From positions 220,399-284,398 of the forward strand of contig NZ_AJYD02000013.1 of assembly GCF_000286835.2 (NCBI RefSeq): a DNA stretch of 64,000 nt, written 5' to 3'. Origin of the DNA: Enterovibrio norvegicus FF-33 (GTDB lineage: Bacteria > Pseudomonadota > Gammaproteobacteria > Enterobacterales > Vibrionaceae). A model generated the notes under the pieces. That model was not told where the DNA came from and ran no database searches. It worked only from the letters and a program-made list of their open reading frames with translations. Made by a program: the position numbers and the translations under genes. Positions 26,366 through 38,154 of the stretch are shown one piece after another (position 1 is the stretch's first letter; each line of letters opens with the position of its first letter).

Positions 26366-28219
26366 GTGCTAAACCGTTATCCTTTGTGGAAGTACATCAT
26401 GGTGGTGTTGGTCTTATTTGTCGGCGCCCTTTATGCACTTCCCAATATTTACGGTGAAGATCCAGCGGTTCAAATCACCGGGGCGCGTGGCGCCTCGGTT
26501 GATGTTTCAACTCTGGATACCGTAAAAACCACCCTCGAAAAAGACAGCATTCCTTATAAATCTATTGCGCTAGAAAACGGCACAGTACTGGTTCGCTTTT
26601 CCGACACTGAAGTTCAAATTGAAGGCCGCGACGCGCTAAATAGCACGCTCAAAGACGACGGTTTGATTATTGCGTTGAACCTTGCGCCAGCCACCCCTCA
26701 TTGGCTTGAAGTCATTGGTGCAAACCCAATGAAGTTAGGGTTGGATCTTCGCGGCGGTGTGCATTTCCTGATGGAAGTGGACATGGACGCGGCGATGGAG
26801 AAGCTTCTTACCCAGCAGGAAGACACTTTCCGTACCGAATTGCGTGAAGCGAAAATCCGCTATCGTGGTCTTCGCGTTGGCAGCAACGACAATGTCGAAG
26901 TCATGCTGCGCAATGAAGCCGATATGGATCAAGCGGAGACAGAGCTCGCGAAGCTGCACCCAGATATGGTGTTTACCACCGACAGTGCCCGTTTTGCAGT
27001 ATCAGCGACCTACACCGAAGCGCGTCTTCAAGAAATCCTTAACTACGCTGTGAATCAGAACATCACGATTCTACGTAACCGCGTTAACGAATTGGGCGTC
27101 GCCGAACCATTGGTTCAGCGTCAAGGTTCAAGCCGTATCGTGGTTGAGTTGCCAGGTGTTCAAGATACCGCGCGTGCAAAAGAAATTTTGGGTGCGACCG
27201 CAACACTGGAATTCCGCGAAGTGGATGACAGTGCAGATTTAGCGGCAGCCGCAGCGGGTCGTGTACCGCCAGGTAGCGAAATAAAATACACGCGTGACGG
27301 TCGTCCGGCAGTATTGAAAAAACGCGTTATTCTGGGCGGTTCAAGCATCACGGATGCAAGTTCTAGCTTTGATGAATACAGCCGTCCTCAAGTTAACATC
27401 TCGCTCGACAGTGACGGCGGTAGCAAGATGGCTGCGTTCAGTAAGAACAATGTCGGCAAATTGATGGCGACAGTGTTTGCTGAATACAAAGACAGCGGCA
27501 AGCGTGATGAAAACGGTAAGATCATTCTTGCTAAGCATGAAGAAGTGATTAACCAAGCGACCATTCAAACGGCGCTGGGACGTAACTTCCGTATTACTGG
27601 TATCGATTCGCAAGCTGAAGCACATAACCTAGCACTGCTTTTACGTGCAGGTGCATTGATTGCGCCAATCTCGATTGTTGAAGAACGCACCATTGGTCCA
27701 TCTATGGGTCAACAGAACATCGACATGGGTATTAAAGCCTGTCTTTGGGGCTTAGTTGCGGTCATGCTCTTCACCTTGGTTTATTACCGTCGATTTGGTC
27801 TATTTGCTAACTGTGCACTGGCAGCGAACATCGTGCTTATCATCGGTGTAATGTCGATGATCCCGGGGGCGACAATGACGCTACCAGGTATTGCCGGTAT
27901 CGTACTCACGGTCGGTATGGCGGTCGATGCTAACGTGCTTATCTTTGAGCGTATCCGTGAAGAATTGCATGAAGGGCGAAACCCTCAACAAGCGATTTCT
28001 CAAGGTTATGCGAATGCGTTTAGCACCATTGCTGATGCCAACATCACCACCCTAATCACGGCAATCATTCTGTTTGCTGTTGGTACGGGTGCGGTGAAAG
28101 GTTTCGCTGTGACACTGTCTATCGGTATTCTCACGTCAATGTTCACTGCTATTATCGGAACCCGTTGCCTGGTTAACCTGGTTTACGGCGGTAAGCGCAT
28201 TGATAAGCTATCGATCTAA
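26366..28219 (+). CDS. secD: Protein translocase subunit SecD
   Basis: 617 residues starting at GTG with AAAGGA upstream. An N-terminal membrane segment is followed by a large periplasmic domain, then the RND-type membrane domain with five further segments. Signatures [15 protein letters not shown] and [19 protein letters not shown] are intact; the latter carries the proton-relay Asp of the family. SecD and SecF use the proton motive force to pull proteins from SecYEG into the periplasm. secF follows 12 bp later. Confidence 0.98.
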   Translation: MLNRYPLWKYIMVVLVLFVGALYALPNIYGEDPAVQITGARGASVDVSTLDTVKTTLEKDSIPYKSIALENGTVLVRFSDTEVQIEGRDALNSTLKDDGLIIALNLAPATPHWLEVIGANPMKLGLDLRGGVHFLMEVDMDAAMEKLLTQQEDTFRTELREAKIRYRGLRVGSNDNVEVMLRNEADMDQAETELAKLHPDMVFTTDSARFAVSATYTEARLQEILNYAVNQNITILRNRVNELGVAEPLVQRQGSSRIVVELPGVQDTARAKEILGATATLEFREVDDSADLAAAAAGRVPPGSEIKYTRDGRPAVLKKRVILGGSSITDASSSFDEYSRPQVNISLDSDGGSKMAAFSKNNVGKLMATVFAEYKDSGKRDENGKIILAKHEEVINQATIQTALGRNFRITGIDSQAEAHNLALLLRAGALIAPISIVEERTIGPSMGQQNIDMGIKACLWGLVAVMLFTLVYYRRFGLFANCALAANIVLIIGVMSMIPGATMTLPGIAGIVLTVGMAVDANVLIFERIREELHEGRNPQQAISQGYANAFSTIADANITTLITAIILFAVGTGAVKGFAVTLSIGILTSMFTAIIGTRCLVNLVYGGKRIDKLSI

Positions 28220-28231
28220 GGGGGCATTAAA

Positions 28232-29182
28232 ATGTTTCAACTTTTAAAACCCGACCTGAATATCGATTTCATGCGTTGGTCCAAGCCGGCTTTTATTTTT
28301 TCGGCCTTGATGATTGCGGCGTCTGTGTTCAGCTTGTCAACAAAGTGGTTGAACTGGGGGCTCGACTTTACCGGCGGTACGCTGATTGAAGTGGGTTTTG
28401 AGAAACCGGCTGATCTGCAACTTATTCGCGACTCTCTTCAAGCTGAAGGCTTTGGGGATGCGATTGTTCAGAACTTTGGTACTTCTCGTGATGTGATGGT
28501 GCGCCTTCGCCCGCGTGAAAACGTTAAGGGTGAACTGCTTGGGACTCAAATCCTTGAAGCGATCAAAACCGGTACAGGTGAAGCCGTTGAAATGCGCCGC
28601 ATCGAGTTTGTTGGCCCGAACGTGGGTGATGAACTGACCGAAGCGGGTGGCTTGGCCATTATTGCTTCGTTGCTGTGTATTTTGCTGTATGTCTCTGTGC
28701 GTTTTGAATGGCGTCTAGCGGCAGGTGCGGTAACGTCTTTGGCGCACGATGTGATCATCACGCTGGGTATATTCTCGTTCATGCAAATCGAAGTGGACCT
28801 AACCATCGTGGCAGCATTGCTGACGGTAGTGGGGTACTCCTTGAACGATACGATTGTTGTTTATGACCGTATCCGTGAGAACTTCCGCAAAATGCGTAAA
28901 GGTGACGCGGCTGAGATCATTAACTCCTCAGTGTCACAGACATTGAGCCGTACTTTGATCACGTCAGGCACAACCTTGTTCGTGGTTATCGCTTTGTTTA
29001 TGCAAGGCGGCGCGATGATCCACGGCTTTGCAGCAGCATTGTTGATTGGTATTACCATCGGTACTTACTCTTCTATCTATGTGGCTTCGGCACTGGCGCT
29101 CAAATTGGGCATCACCCGTGAGCACCTTCTTCCTCCACCGCCAGTGGATAAAGAAGGCGAAGAGTTCGACGCAATGCCGTAA
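28232..29182 (+). CDS. secF: Protein translocase subunit SecF
   Basis: 316 residues, six predicted membrane segments. LDFTGGTLIEVGFE near the N-terminus and VGYSLNDTIVVYDRIREN (the conserved Asp and Arg region) are the SecF hallmarks. It is the partner of SecD in one complex. It is the last gene of the tgt-yajC-secDF unit and is followed by two terminator hairpins. Confidence 0.98.
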   Translation: MFQLLKPDLNIDFMRWSKPAFIFSALMIAASVFSLSTKWLNWGLDFTGGTLIEVGFEKPADLQLIRDSLQAEGFGDAIVQNFGTSRDVMVRLRPRENVKGELLGTQILEAIKTGTGEAVEMRRIEFVGPNVGDELTEAGGLAIIASLLCILLYVSVRFEWRLAAGAVTSLAHDVIITLGIFSFMQIEVDLTIVAALLTVVGYSLNDTIVVYDRIRENFRKMRKGDAAEIINSSVSQTLSRTLITSGTTLFVVIALFMQGGAMIHGFAAALLIGITIGTYSSIYVASALALKLGITREHLLPPPPVDKEGEEFDAMP

Positions 29183-29201
29183 CGCATACCTATGTGGTAA
29201 C

Positions 29202-29229
29202 AAAAATGGAGTCGAAAGGCTCCATTTTT
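29202..29229 (+). terminator. First terminator hairpin after secF
   Basis: AAAAATGGAG and CTCCATTTTT form a 10-bp inverted repeat around an 8-base loop, 19 bp after the secF stop. Confidence 0.75.
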
Positions 29230-29247
29230 CTATTCTTTTCCCCAAAC

Positions 29248-29278
29248 AAAAACGGCGTCCCGAAGGACGCCGTTTTTT
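29248..29278. terminator. Bidirectional terminator between secF and suhB
   Basis: A perfect 13-bp stem AAAAACGGCGTCC / GGACGCCGTTTTT with a CGAA tetraloop lies between the two convergent genes, 14 bp from the suhB stop. Confidence 0.95.
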
Positions 29279-29292
29279 AATTCACAACAATC

Positions 29293-30096
29293 TTATTTCT
29301 TCATTGCTTCGTTCGCGTTATCGCGAACTTTCGCCAGCATACCTTTCAGTACTTTCGGGCTAGCAGAAATAATGTTACCGGTTTGCATGTAATCAGTACC
29401 ACCTGCGAAATCTGTGCAAAGTGCACCCGCTTCACGTGCGATCAGCTCACCTGCTGCCATGTCCCAAGGTTTCAAGCCAAGCTCGAAGAAACCGTCAAAG
29501 CGAGCAGCTGCAACATAACAAAGGTCTAGTGCTGCTGAGCCGGTACGACGGAAGTCAGCACAATCAACAAACAGTGCGCTAACGACTTTCATAAAGCCTT
29601 CTGAGTGTTGCTTCGCTTTATAAGGGAAACCTGTCGCCAGAATCGTACCATTCAAATCTTTAGGGCTGCTCACGCGAAGACGTTTGCTGTTTAGCTGTGC
29701 GCCTGAACCGCGCTGAGCAGAGAACAACTCATTACGGACTGGATCGTAAACACAAGCGACTTCAGTACGGCCTTTAATGCGTAGTGCAATAGAGACTGAG
29801 AAGTGAGGAATACCTTTAATGAAGTTTGACGTGCCATCCAGTGGGTCGATGATCCATTGGTAATCAGCATCTTTCCCTTTAATCACGCCCGCTTCTTCAG
29901 AAACGATGCTGTGGTCAGGGTAAGATTTTTTGATTACATCGATAATAATGTGCTCAGCAGAAGTATCGATATTGGTAACGAAGTCATTAGTGCCTTTTTG
30001 AGTGGCTTCTACGTTATCAGGGTTTTCAGCAGATTTAGCGATAAAGTCGCCAGCCTTTCGCGCAGCGCGAATGGCAATGTTTAGCATTGGATGCAT
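29293..30096 (-). CDS. suhB: Inositol-1-monophosphatase SuhB
   Basis: 267 residues with the metal-binding motifs of the family: EEAG in IVSEEAGVIKG, DPLDGTSNFIKG and the C-terminal WDMAAGELIAREAG. It dephosphorylates inositol monophosphates; E. coli SuhB also joins rRNA antitermination complexes with NusA. The divergent trmJ begins 219 bp away, and convergent secF lies on the other side. Confidence 0.96.
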   Translation of the reverse strand: MHPMLNIAIRAARKAGDFIAKSAENPDNVEATQKGTNDFVTNIDTSAEHIIIDVIKKSYPDHSIVSEEAGVIKGKDADYQWIIDPLDGTSNFIKGIPHFSVSIALRIKGRTEVACVYDPVRNELFSAQRGSGAQLNSKRLRVSSPKDLNGTILATGFPYKAKQHSEGFMKVVSALFVDCADFRRTGSAALDLCYVAAARFDGFFELGLKPWDMAAGELIAREAGALCTDFAGGTDYMQTGNIISASPKVLKGMLAKVRDNANEAMKK

Positions 30097-30314
30097 ACAA
30101 TTTTCCCAACGGATGTTAAAGAACGGAAAGCGGCGGCGAGTATATCAGAGCTGGGCCAAAAGGGAAGTGGTGAATTTTTGCGCACCCATTTTCGTACTGT
30201 AGTGTAAAAAGGGTAAAACAAATACCAGTGTGGTAGAATCGCGCGGCTCAATGCTCAAACGCCATTTGGTGGTCGTTTGGGTTGAATTCCCCGACGTAAT
30301 TCAGTGATCGCTAA

Positions 30315-31046
30315 ATGTTAGATAATATTCGAATTGTACTGATTGGCACCACCCACTCTGGCAACATTGGCTCGGCTGCCCGAGCCATGAAAGTGATGGG
30401 GCTAAAAAACATGGTGCTCGTTGCTCCCGACTGCACAGTAGACGGTCAAGCTATCGCGCTCGCTGCGGGTGCAAGCGATATTGCCAACAATGCGCGCATT
30501 GTAAATACCATTGAAGAAGCCGTCGCAGATTGTGGTTTGGTCGTCGGCACAAGTGCGCGAAGCCGAACTCTTGAATGGCCAATGTTGGATTCTCGCGAGT
30601 GCGGTAAAAAAGCCATTGAAGAAGCAAGCCAACATCCCGTCGCTTTGGTCTTCGGTCGAGAACGCACTGGATTAACCAATGAAGAGCTTCAAGCTTGTCA
30701 TTTCCATGTGGCGATCCCCGCCAATCCTGAATACAGCTCGCTAAACCTTGCGATGGCTGTGCAAACCCTTTGTTACGAAGCGCGTATGGCATGGCTAGAC
30801 AGCCAAGCCTATCAAGGGGAAGTGAAAGAACAACCTTATCCAATGGCTGAAGATTTAGAGCGTTTCTATGCGCACCTTGAGCAGGTGTTAGATAAAACAG
30901 ACTTCATCAATAAATCGCACCCAGGCTTGGTGATGACTAAACTGCGTCGTCTGTTTAATCGCGCGCGCCCTGAAAGTCAGGAGCTAAATATATTGCGTGG
31001 TGTGCTTTCAGCTGTTGAAAAAACAATCAAAAAGACACAAGAATAA
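30315..31046 (+). CDS. trmJ: tRNA (cytidine/uridine-2'-O-)-methyltransferase TrmJ
   Basis: 243 residues, a SPOUT-class knotted methyltransferase: [62 protein letters not shown] are the three SPOUT motifs. The C-terminal extension (about residues 165-243) matches TrmJ. It methylates the ribose of residue 32 in several tRNAs using SAM. The gene is just upstream of iscR with 110 bp between, which is the conserved order. Confidence 0.95.
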   Translation: MLDNIRIVLIGTTHSGNIGSAARAMKVMGLKNMVLVAPDCTVDGQAIALAAGASDIANNARIVNTIEEAVADCGLVVGTSARSRTLEWPMLDSRECGKKAIEEASQHPVALVFGRERTGLTNEELQACHFHVAIPANPEYSSLNLAMAVQTLCYEARMAWLDSQAYQGEVKEQPYPMAEDLERFYAHLEQVLDKTDFINKSHPGLVMTKLRRLFNRARPESQELNILRGVLSAVEKTIKKTQE

Positions 31047-31067
31047 CCACTTTTTAGTTAGGGCTAA

Positions 31068-31117
31068 AAGCTTGACTAAAATGGTGGGTTAAATACTTGA
31101 CCGTTTTAGTCGGGTAT
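31068..31117 (+). promoter_or_regulatory. Two adjacent IscR type 1 binding sites upstream of iscR
   Basis: Two 25-bp sites lie head to tail (31068-31092 and 31093-31117). The second closely follows the type 1 pattern, with ATA at the left, CTTGACC, a T-rich centre, TAGTC and GGGTAT at the right. The first has GCTTGACTAAAAT then a weaker right half. This fits autorepression of the isc operon by [2Fe-2S]-IscR, as in E. coli. Confidence 0.75.
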
Positions 31118-31156
31118 GTCAGACTCATTGCATTACTCGCTCACAGGTAGGATGTT

Positions 31157-31678
31157 ATGAGACTGACTTCTAAAGGCAGATATGCCGTTACAGCGATGCT
31201 TGATGTCGCGCTGCACTCCGAAATGGGGCCCGTGCCTCTGGCTGACATTTCTGAGCGTCAAGGTATCTCTTTGTCATATCTTGAGCAGCTTTTCTCGCGT
31301 CTTCGCAAAGCTGGACTTGTGTCTAGTGTTCGCGGCCCTGGTGGTGGTTACCGCCTAGGTGTTAGCGCAAATGAAATCGCAGTTGGTATGGTTATCGCGG
31401 CGGTGGATGAATCGGTAGATGCAACTAAGTGTCAAGGTAAAGGCGACTGCCAAGGCGGAACACGCTGCCTGACACACACGCTTTGGCGTGATTTAAGCTC
31501 GCGTATTAGCAGCTTTTTAAATGACATAACGCTTGGCGAACTCATGCAAGACAACGAAGTCAAGCAGGTCGCCGGGCGTCAAGACTCAACTCGTGAGTCA
31601 ACCACTATTGTTAGACACGGTTTAAACTCCAGTGGCAGTGAAAACTCAGTCACTATGGGTGTGAATTTTCGCTCGTAA
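31157..31678 (+). CDS. iscR: Iron-sulfur cluster regulator IscR
   Basis: 173 residues, Rrf2 family. The helix-turn-helix ([29 protein letters not shown]) is followed by the wing [11 protein letters not shown]. The cluster ligands are three cysteines in [17 protein letters not shown] (Cys92, 98, 104) and the nearby His. It represses isc when it holds a [2Fe-2S] cluster. It is the first gene of iscRSUA-hscBA-fdx-iscX and sits behind two candidate IscR sites. Confidence 0.98.
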   Translation: MRLTSKGRYAVTAMLDVALHSEMGPVPLADISERQGISLSYLEQLFSRLRKAGLVSSVRGPGGGYRLGVSANEIAVGMVIAAVDESVDATKCQGKGDCQGGTRCLTHTLWRDLSSRISSFLNDITLGELMQDNEVKQVAGRQDSTRESTTIVRHGLNSSGSENSVTMGVNFRS

Positions 31679-31708
31679 TGAGTCGTGCCGGAGTACTTGG
31701 AGACACAA

Positions 31709-32923
31709 ATGAAATTGCCAATTTATTTTGACTATTCAGCAACATGCCCAGTAGATCCGCGTGTTGCAGAATTAATGATGCAACACCTGACACTGGATGG
31801 CGTGTTCGGTAACCCAGCATCTCGCTCGCACCGTTTCGGTTGGCAAGCGGAAGAAGCGGTTGATACTGCACGTGAAAACATTGCGAACTATCTGAATGCT
31901 GACCCACGTGAAATTGTCTTCACGTCAGGTGCAACAGAATCAGACAATTTGGCAATCAAAGGTATTGCGCATTTTTACGGCAAAAAAGGTAAGCACATTA
32001 TTACGTGCAAAACCGAGCACAAAGCGGTTTTGGACCCTTGCCGTCAACTAGAGCGTGAAGGTTTTGAAGTCACGTACCTTGAGCCTGAGTCAAACGGCAT
32101 TGTTGATTTGAACAAACTGGCTGACGCGATTCGCGAAGACACCATTCTTGTTTCTATCATGCATGTGAACAATGAAATTGGCGTCATTCAAGACATCGCA
32201 GCCATCGGCGAATTATGTCGTGATCGTAAAGTGGTTTTCCACGTTGATGCCGCGCAATCTGTTGGCAAATTGCCACTCGATACGCAAGAAATCAAAGTTG
32301 ATTTGGTATCGATGAGTGCACACAAAGCCTACGGCCCTAAAGGTATCGGCGCATTGTATGTACGCCGTAAGCCACGTATTCGTCTAGAAGCACAAATGCA
32401 CGGTGGTGGTCACGAGCGCGGTATGCGTTCAGGTACGCTACCGACCCACCAAATCGTGGGCATGGGTGAAGCGTTCCGTATTGCAAAAGAAGAGCTTGAA
32501 AAAGATCAAGCACACTCACTGGCATTGCGTAACCGTTTCCTTGATGGCGTAAAAGATTTAGAAGCCGTTTACGTAAACGGTGATTTGGAACAGCGTGTTG
32601 CCGCAAACTTAAATGTGAGCTTTGCCTTTGTTGAAGGTGAGTCACTGCTGATGGCACTGAAAGATTTGGCTGTTTCTTCAGGTTCCGCATGTACATCTGC
32701 AAGCCTTGAACCGTCTTATGTTCTGCGCGCTCTAGGCCTGAACGATGAATTGGCACACAGCTCAATTCGTTTCTCATTCGGTCGTTTTACCACGGAAGAA
32801 GAAGTGGACTACGCGATTGAGCAGGTACTGAAAGCGGTGACCAAGCTTCGTGAAATGTCACCTCTTTGGGACATGTACAAAGAAGGTATTGATTTAAACA
32901 CCGTTGAGTGGGCACATCACTAA
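31709..32923 (+). CDS. iscS: Cysteine desulfurase IscS
   Basis: 404 residues from the ATG at 31709 ([19 protein letters not shown]), chosen because TTGGAG precedes it and the length equals E. coli IscS. The PLP lysine is in [12 protein letters not shown] and the sulfur-carrying cysteine in [21 protein letters not shown]. It moves sulfur from cysteine to IscU and to tRNA thiolation enzymes. The iscR stop is 30 bp upstream. Confidence 0.98.
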   Translation: MKLPIYFDYSATCPVDPRVAELMMQHLTLDGVFGNPASRSHRFGWQAEEAVDTARENIANYLNADPREIVFTSGATESDNLAIKGIAHFYGKKGKHIITCKTEHKAVLDPCRQLEREGFEVTYLEPESNGIVDLNKLADAIREDTILVSIMHVNNEIGVIQDIAAIGELCRDRKVVFHVDAAQSVGKLPLDTQEIKVDLVSMSAHKAYGPKGIGALYVRRKPRIRLEAQMHGGGHERGMRSGTLPTHQIVGMGEAFRIAKEELEKDQAHSLALRNRFLDGVKDLEAVYVNGDLEQRVAANLNVSFAFVEGESLLMALKDLAVSSGSACTSASLEPSYVLRALGLNDELAHSSIRFSFGRFTTEEEVDYAIEQVLKAVTKLREMSPLWDMYKEGIDLNTVEWAHH

Positions 32924-32951
32924 TCGGTCAAAGGATATTGAGGAATAGATC

Positions 32952-33335
32952 ATGGCTTACAGCGAAAAAGTAATCGATCACTATGAAAATCCACGTAACG
33001 TGGGTGGCTTTGATAAAAACGACCCAAATGTGGGTAGTGGCATGGTTGGCGCCCCCGCGTGTGGCGATGTGATGAAGCTACAAATCAAAGTGAACGATCA
33101 AGGCATCATCGAAGATGCGAAGTTCAAGACTTACGGTTGTGGTTCTGCGATTGCATCTAGCTCTCTGGTAACAGAATGGGTTAAAGGCAAATCTCTGGAC
33201 GAAGCGGCTTCTATCAAGAACGCCGAAATTGCTGAAGAGTTGGAATTGCCACCAGTGAAAGTTCACTGCTCAATTCTGGCGGAAGACGCAATCAAAGCCG
33301 CTGTTAGCGATTACAAGAAAAAGCACGAAGCTTAA
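32952..33335 (+). CDS. iscU: Iron-sulfur cluster scaffold IscU
   Basis: 127 residues. The three conserved cysteines are in GAPACGDVMK, KTYGCGSAIASSS and KVHCSILAEDAIKAA; the HscA-recognition motif appears as LPPVK. IscU holds the forming [2Fe-2S] cluster. It is the third gene of the operon, 28 bp after iscS. Confidence 0.98.
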   Translation: MAYSEKVIDHYENPRNVGGFDKNDPNVGSGMVGAPACGDVMKLQIKVNDQGIIEDAKFKTYGCGSAIASSSLVTEWVKGKSLDEAASIKNAEIAEELELPPVKVHCSILAEDAIKAAVSDYKKKHEA

Positions 33336-33359
33336 TACGTAAGAAGGGTTGTTGTACTT

Positions 33360-33683
33360 ATGGCCATTACTATGACAGACGCAGCGGCATCACGTGTCCG
33401 CACTTTTCTTGAAAGCCGAGGTAAAGGCATCGGACTACGTTTAGGTGTTCGTACCTCTGGTTGTTCAGGCATGGCTTATGTTTTGGAGTTCGTTGACGAA
33501 CTCCAAGAAGAAGACCAAGTGTTTGAGTATGACGGCGTGAAAGTGATCGTTGATAGCAAGAGTATGTTGTATCTTGAAGGTACGGAGCTCGACTTTGCAA
33601 AAGAAGGCTTGAATGAAGGCTTTCAATTCAACAACCCTAACGTAAACAGTGAGTGTGGTTGCGGCGAAAGCTTTAACGTTTAA
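33360..33683 (+). CDS. iscA: A-type iron-sulfur carrier IscA
   Basis: 107 residues. The cysteines of the HesB family are seen in [13 protein letters not shown] and in the C-terminal ECGCGESF. It delivers iron or clusters to apo-proteins. It is 24 bp after iscU. Confidence 0.97.
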   Translation: MAITMTDAAASRVRTFLESRGKGIGLRLGVRTSGCSGMAYVLEFVDELQEEDQVFEYDGVKVIVDSKSMLYLEGTELDFAKEGLNEGFQFNNPNVNSECGCGESFNV

Positions 33684-33696
33684 CACGTGAGATGAC

Positions 33697-34212
33697 ATGA
33701 ATCATTTCGAACTATTCGGGCTATCATCTGAGTTTGAACTGGATGGTAGCTCTCTTTCTTCGCAGTATCGCGAACTCCAACGACGTTTTCACCCGGACAA
33801 ATTTGCTACGGCCTCAGCTCAAGAGCGCCTGCTAGCTGTTCAGAAAGCGGCGCAAATCAACGATGCCTATCAGACGCTACGCGACCCCGTTCGCCGCGCG
33901 GAATACCTCCTTTCACTGAATGGGCTAGAACTGCGCGACGAACAGCAGACAATGCAGGATCCTGAGTTTTTAATGCAGCAAATGGAACTGCGTGAAGAGC
34001 TCGAAGAGATTGCAGATAGTGATGAGCCGGATGTATTGTTGTTTGACTTTGAGAAGCAGGTATCGACACTTCATCAAGCGCTGCTGAGTGAACTGATAGA
34101 ACAACTCAATACTCAGCATTGGCCAGATGCGGCAGTGACGGTACGTAAGCTCAAATTCTTAGTCAAACTCAAGCAAGAAATCGAACGAATCGAAGATCGG
34201 CTGCTGGGTTAA
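33697..34212 (+). CDS. hscB: Fe-S co-chaperone HscB
   Basis: 171 residues: an N-terminal J domain with the HPD motif in RRFHPDKFA, then a helical C-terminal domain that binds IscU. It stimulates the HscA ATPase and brings IscU to it. It is 13 bp after iscA; hscA begins 38 bp later. Confidence 0.97.
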   Translation: MNHFELFGLSSEFELDGSSLSSQYRELQRRFHPDKFATASAQERLLAVQKAAQINDAYQTLRDPVRRAEYLLSLNGLELRDEQQTMQDPEFLMQQMELREELEEIADSDEPDVLLFDFEKQVSTLHQALLSELIEQLNTQHWPDAAVTVRKLKFLVKLKQEIERIEDRLLG

Positions 34213-34250
34213 TTCACGGCGCAGTGGCAGATCAGGCTACAGGAACCAAC

Positions 34251-36098
34251 ATGGCACTGTTACAAATTGCAGAACCTGGTCAAAGTGCTGCACCGCATGA
34301 GCATAAGCTCGCAGTGGGTATCGACCTCGGGACAACCAATACGCTTGTGGCATCAGTTCGCAGCGGCACCTCAACACCCCTTGATGATCTGGATGGCCGA
34401 TCACTGATCCCATCAGTGGTGCATTATGGCGACACCGTCACTGTGGGTTATGACGCACAGGCGATGTCTGAAACAGACAGCGCCAATACCATCATTTCTA
34501 TTAAACGCATGATGGGACGCTCACTCTCTGACGTTCAATCACGCTATTCGCATCTGCCTTACCAGTTGTCTGCGTCAGAAAATGGCTTACCGCTGATCAA
34601 TACTCGTTTAGGCGCAAAAAACCCGATTGAAGTTTCTGCCGATATATTGCGTGCTGTGAATGCACGAGCGGAAGCGTCATTAGGTGGTGAGCTTGAAGGC
34701 GTGGTGATTACCGTTCCTGCCTACTTTGATGATGCGCAGCGTGCGGGCACGAAAGATGCTGCCAAATTGGCAGGTCTTAACGTTCTTCGCCTTCTCAATG
34801 AACCCACGGCTGCAGCGATTGCTTATGGTCTAGATTCAGGCCAAGAAGGTGTGATAGCGGTTTATGATTTAGGCGGTGGCACTTTTGATATCTCCATTCT
34901 TCGACTGTCTAAAGGCGTGTTTGAAGTGTTGGCGACTGGCGGTGATTCAGCGTTAGGTGGGGATGATTTTGACCACTTAGTCGCAGATAGGATTGCTGAG
35001 CAAGCAGGCTTTGCCGAATTGTCTGGCGATGATCGTCGTCGACTACACAATGTGGCGACGGCTACAAAAGTGGCATTGAGTGACAACGCCAGCACTGACA
35101 TTGATGTGCTGGGTTGGAAAGGCTCACTGACTCGTGCGCAGTTTGATGATTTAATTGGCGCATTGGTTAAGAAAACCTTACTTTCTTGTCGCCGTGCGTT
35201 AAAAGACGCTGGTGTCAGCACTGATGAAGTACTCGAAGTGGTGATGGTCGGCGGTTCAACGCGTGTTCCTTTGGTTCGCGAACAAGTGGGCGAATTTTTT
35301 AACCGCACACCACTAACCAGTATTGATCCCGACAAAGTGGTTGCGCTGGGTGCAGCGACTCAGGCTGATATTTTGGTGGGCAACAAGCCGGATGGCGAAA
35401 TGTTGCTTCTGGATGTTATCCCTCTGTCGTTAGGCATTGAAACCATGGGCGGTTTGGTGGAAAAAATCATTCCACGCAATACCACCATTCCTGTTGCGCG
35501 CGCTCAAGAGTTCACCACGTTTAAAGACGGTCAAACTGGCATGAAAGTGCATGTGGTACAGGGCGAGCGTGAGATGGTCGATGATTGCCGCTCACTCGCC
35601 AATTTTACCTTGAAAGGTATTCCGCCAATGACCGCGGGTGCTGCGCATGTTCGCGTGACGTACCAAGTGGATGCTGATGGTTTGCTTTCTGTCACAGCGA
35701 TGGAGAAAAGCACGCAAGTGCAGTCATCGATTCAGGTTAAGCCATCTTATGGTTTGAGTGATGATGAAGTGGTTAACATGATCAAATCATCGTTTACTCA
35801 CGCGCAAGATGACAAAGATGCTCGCTACCTTGCCGAACAGCGGGTTGAAGCTGATCGCGTGATCGAGGGTCTGCTGGTTGCCATTCAAGCTGATGCGCAA
35901 GTATTGCTGACAGACATAGAACAGAAAGCCTTGGTGCAAGCGATTGAAGCACTGATTGCGCTGCGTAACGGCGACGATGCCGCAGCCATTGAGCAAGGTA
36001 TTAAAGATACAGACAAAGCGAGTCAGGAATTTGCATCGCGTCGTATGGATAAATCCATCCGCGAAGCACTGGCTGGCCATTCCATTGATGAGGTTTAA
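34251..36098 (+). CDS. hscA: Fe-S cluster chaperone HscA (Hsp70 family)
   Basis: 615 residues from the ATG at 34251 ([15 protein letters not shown]), which has AGGAAC upstream and agrees with E. coli HscA; an in-frame start nine codons earlier is less likely. The nucleotide-binding domain carries [28 protein letters not shown] and [14 protein letters not shown], and the substrate domain follows. It releases clusters from IscU with ATP. Confidence 0.97.
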   Translation: MALLQIAEPGQSAAPHEHKLAVGIDLGTTNTLVASVRSGTSTPLDDLDGRSLIPSVVHYGDTVTVGYDAQAMSETDSANTIISIKRMMGRSLSDVQSRYSHLPYQLSASENGLPLINTRLGAKNPIEVSADILRAVNARAEASLGGELEGVVITVPAYFDDAQRAGTKDAAKLAGLNVLRLLNEPTAAAIAYGLDSGQEGVIAVYDLGGGTFDISILRLSKGVFEVLATGGDSALGGDDFDHLVADRIAEQAGFAELSGDDRRRLHNVATATKVALSDNASTDIDVLGWKGSLTRAQFDDLIGALVKKTLLSCRRALKDAGVSTDEVLEVVMVGGSTRVPLVREQVGEFFNRTPLTSIDPDKVVALGAATQADILVGNKPDGEMLLLDVIPLSLGIETMGGLVEKIIPRNTTIPVARAQEFTTFKDGQTGMKVHVVQGEREMVDDCRSLANFTLKGIPPMTAGAAHVRVTYQVDADGLLSVTAMEKSTQVQSSIQVKPSYGLSDDEVVNMIKSSFTHAQDDKDARYLAEQRVEADRVIEGLLVAIQADAQVLLTDIEQKALVQAIEALIALRNGDDAAAIEQGIKDTDKASQEFASRRMDKSIREALAGHSIDEV

Positions 36099-36100
36099 AC

Positions 36101-36439
36101 ATGCCAAAGATTGTTGTTCTGCCACACCAGGATCTCTGTCCGGAAGGGGCGGTGTTGGAAGCGAAAACTGGAGAGACAGTGCTGGATGTAGCGCTGCGTA
36201 ACGGTATCGCGATTGAACATGCTTGTGAGAAATCGTGTGCATGTACTACGTGTCATGTGATCATTCGTGAAGGTTTTGACTCTCTGAATGAAAGTGAGGA
36301 GCTGGAAGACGATATGCTTGATAAAGCATGGGGTCTTGAGCCTGAATCACGTTTGGGTTGTCAGGCTAAAGTGGCTGATAAAGATTTAGTGGTAGAAGTA
36401 CCTCGCTACACCTTAAATCACGCGTCAGAGCACCACTAA
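36101..36439 (+). CDS. fdx: [2Fe-2S] ferredoxin of the isc operon
   Basis: 112 residues. The adrenodoxin-type ligands are in [15 protein letters not shown] and the last Cys in SRLGCQAKV. It donates electrons for cluster assembly. It starts 2 bp after hscA. Confidence 0.97.
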   Translation: MPKIVVLPHQDLCPEGAVLEAKTGETVLDVALRNGIAIEHACEKSCACTTCHVIIREGFDSLNESEELEDDMLDKAWGLEPESRLGCQAKVADKDLVVEVPRYTLNHASEHH

Positions 36440-36461
36440 TTCAACCCTAGGGAGCAGAACA

Positions 36462-36662
36462 ATGAGCTTAAAATGGATTGACTCTCGCGACATCGCGATT
36501 GAGCTTGTAGAAAAATTTCCGGAAACTGACCCTAAAGCAGTGCGTTTTACTGATCTGCACCGTTGGGTGATGGAGCTGGAAGACTTCTCTGATGACCCTA
36601 ATCACTCCAATGAGAAAATATTGGAGGCGATCATCCTGTGCTGGATGGACGAAATGGATTAA
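36462..36662 (+). CDS. iscX: Fe-S assembly protein IscX
   Basis: 66 residues, the complete family: [48 protein letters not shown] small acidic protein that binds IscS and iron and tunes desulfurase activity. It is the last gene of the isc operon. Confidence 0.97.
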   Translation: MSLKWIDSRDIAIELVEKFPETDPKAVRFTDLHRWVMELEDFSDDPNHSNEKILEAIILCWMDEMD

Positions 36663-36717
36663 TCTTTGGGTATAGCCCTTGTGTTAGTCGTTTAATGCAG
36701 GCACATTGATCATATTG

Positions 36718-36743
36718 AAGCGGGCTAATGCCCGCTTTGTTTT
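36718..36743 (+). terminator. Terminator of the isc operon
   Basis: Perfect 8-bp stem AAGCGGGC / GCCCGCTT with a TAAT loop, then TGTTTTAT, an imperfect T-tract. Confidence 0.85.
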
Positions 36744-36852
36744 ATCTGATAAAAACGTCATACAAGTGGCGTAAAATAAAAAATATAATCAGTCAAAAAA
36801 ATAGAAACGCCTTGCCCGAGATTGGCAACGCGAGTTGAAAAAGGAGTTCAGC

Positions 36853-38154
36853 ATGACCGACAAAATGCGTATCGCGCTATCCCATGAATCTGCTGCAGAT
36901 GTTTGGGGCGCCAATGCCGTTGTTTCTTTTGGCCAAGATGGCGCCACCGTTCACGCTACTGGGGAAGATACCCTTTCTCCTGTACAACAAGCCGCGCGCA
37001 AGCTCGAGTCACAAGGCATTCGCAAAGTCAGCCTGATGGGTGATAACTGGGATCTTGAAACCGCGTGGGCTTTCTATCAGGGACTTCGTGGCCCGAAATC
37101 AGGTTTTGAGTTTGAGCCGCCAGCGCTCGAACAAAAATCACTGAAAGCCTTGAATGACCGTATCACTGCGATTGATTGGGTGTGTCAGGTTATCAACGAG
37201 ACGGCAGAAGAAGTGGGGCCACAGCAACTGGCTGTGCGTGCTGGCGAATTCATCAAATCACAAGCGCCGAGCCCTGAGAATGTTAGCTACAAAATAGTGT
37301 CTGGCGCAGATTTACTTGAGCATGGTTGGGTCGGTGTTCATACGGTAGGCCGTGGCTCTGCCCGCAAGCCTGCTATGCTGCAACTGGATTACAACCCAAC
37401 GGGTGATGAAAACGCGGAAGTGTTTGCCTGTATTATTGGCAAAGGCATTACCTTTGATTCGGGTGGTTACAGCATCAAGCAATCTAGCTTCATGGATGCA
37501 ATGAAAGCAGACATGGGCGGCGCGGCGATGGCCACGGGTGGTTTGGGTTTGGCTATCGCTCAAGGCCTGAACAAGCGTGTGAAGCTGATCCTTTGCTGCG
37601 CTGAGAACATGATTTCGAGTAACGCCTATAAACTAGGTGACATCATTACCTACAAAAACGGTGTGACGGTTGAAGTGCTCAACTCTGACGCTGAAGGGCG
37701 TTTGGTGCTGGCTGATGGCCTATTGTATGCCAACCAATTTAAACCCGCCCTCACGATTGATTGTGCAACACTGACAGGCTCGGCGAAAATGGCGCTGGGG
37801 AATGACTACCACGCACTGTTTAGCTTTGACCAATCATTGGCACAACGCTGCTTATCAGCGGCGGATGCGGAAAACGAAGGCATGTGGCAACTGCCAGTGG
37901 CAGATTTTCATCGCAACATGTTGCCGTCAAGTTTTGCAGACCTCGCTAACGTAGGAGCAGGGCAATACTCACCAGGTGCCAGTACCGCAGCGGCGTTCTT
38001 GTCCTATTTCGTGGATGATTACAAAAACGGTTGGATTCACTTGGATTGTTCAGGTACGTACCGTAAAGGCGCTAGCGATAAGTGGGCCGTAGGCGCAACA
38101 GGCATGGGCGTGAAGTCCTTGTCCCGTATTTTGATGGATGAATCGTCACGATAA
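36853..38154 (+). CDS. pepB: Peptidase B (aminopeptidase)
   Basis: 433 residues from the ATG at 36853, which has AAAGGAG upstream; an earlier in-frame start six codons away would lose this site. An M17 leucyl aminopeptidase with the metal and catalytic residues in [21 protein letters not shown] and [14 protein letters not shown]. The N-terminal domain and the length follow E. coli PepB, whose gene also lies beside iscX. It degrades peptides in the cytosol. Confidence 0.95.
   Translation: MTDKMRIALSHESAADVWGANAVVSFGQDGATVHATGEDTLSPVQQAARKLESQGIRKVSLMGDNWDLETAWAFYQGLRGPKSGFEFEPPALEQKSLKALNDRITAIDWVCQVINETAEEVGPQQLAVRAGEFIKSQAPSPENVSYKIVSGADLLEHGWVGVHTVGRGSARKPAMLQLDYNPTGDENAEVFACIIGKGITFDSGGYSIKQSSFMDAMKADMGGAAMATGGLGLAIAQGLNKRVKLILCCAENMISSNAYKLGDIITYKNGVTVEVLNSDAEGRLVLADGLLYANQFKPALTIDCATLTGSAKMALGNDYHALFSFDQSLAQRCLSAADAENEGMWQLPVADFHRNMLPSSFADLANVGAGQYSPGASTAAAFLSYFVDDYKNGWIHLDCSGTYRKGASDKWAVGATGMGVKSLSRILMDESSR

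Noticed and set aside
34862-35335. A 157-codon open frame opposite hscA
   Set aside because: Antisense shadow of a conserved Hsp70 gene; no independent support.
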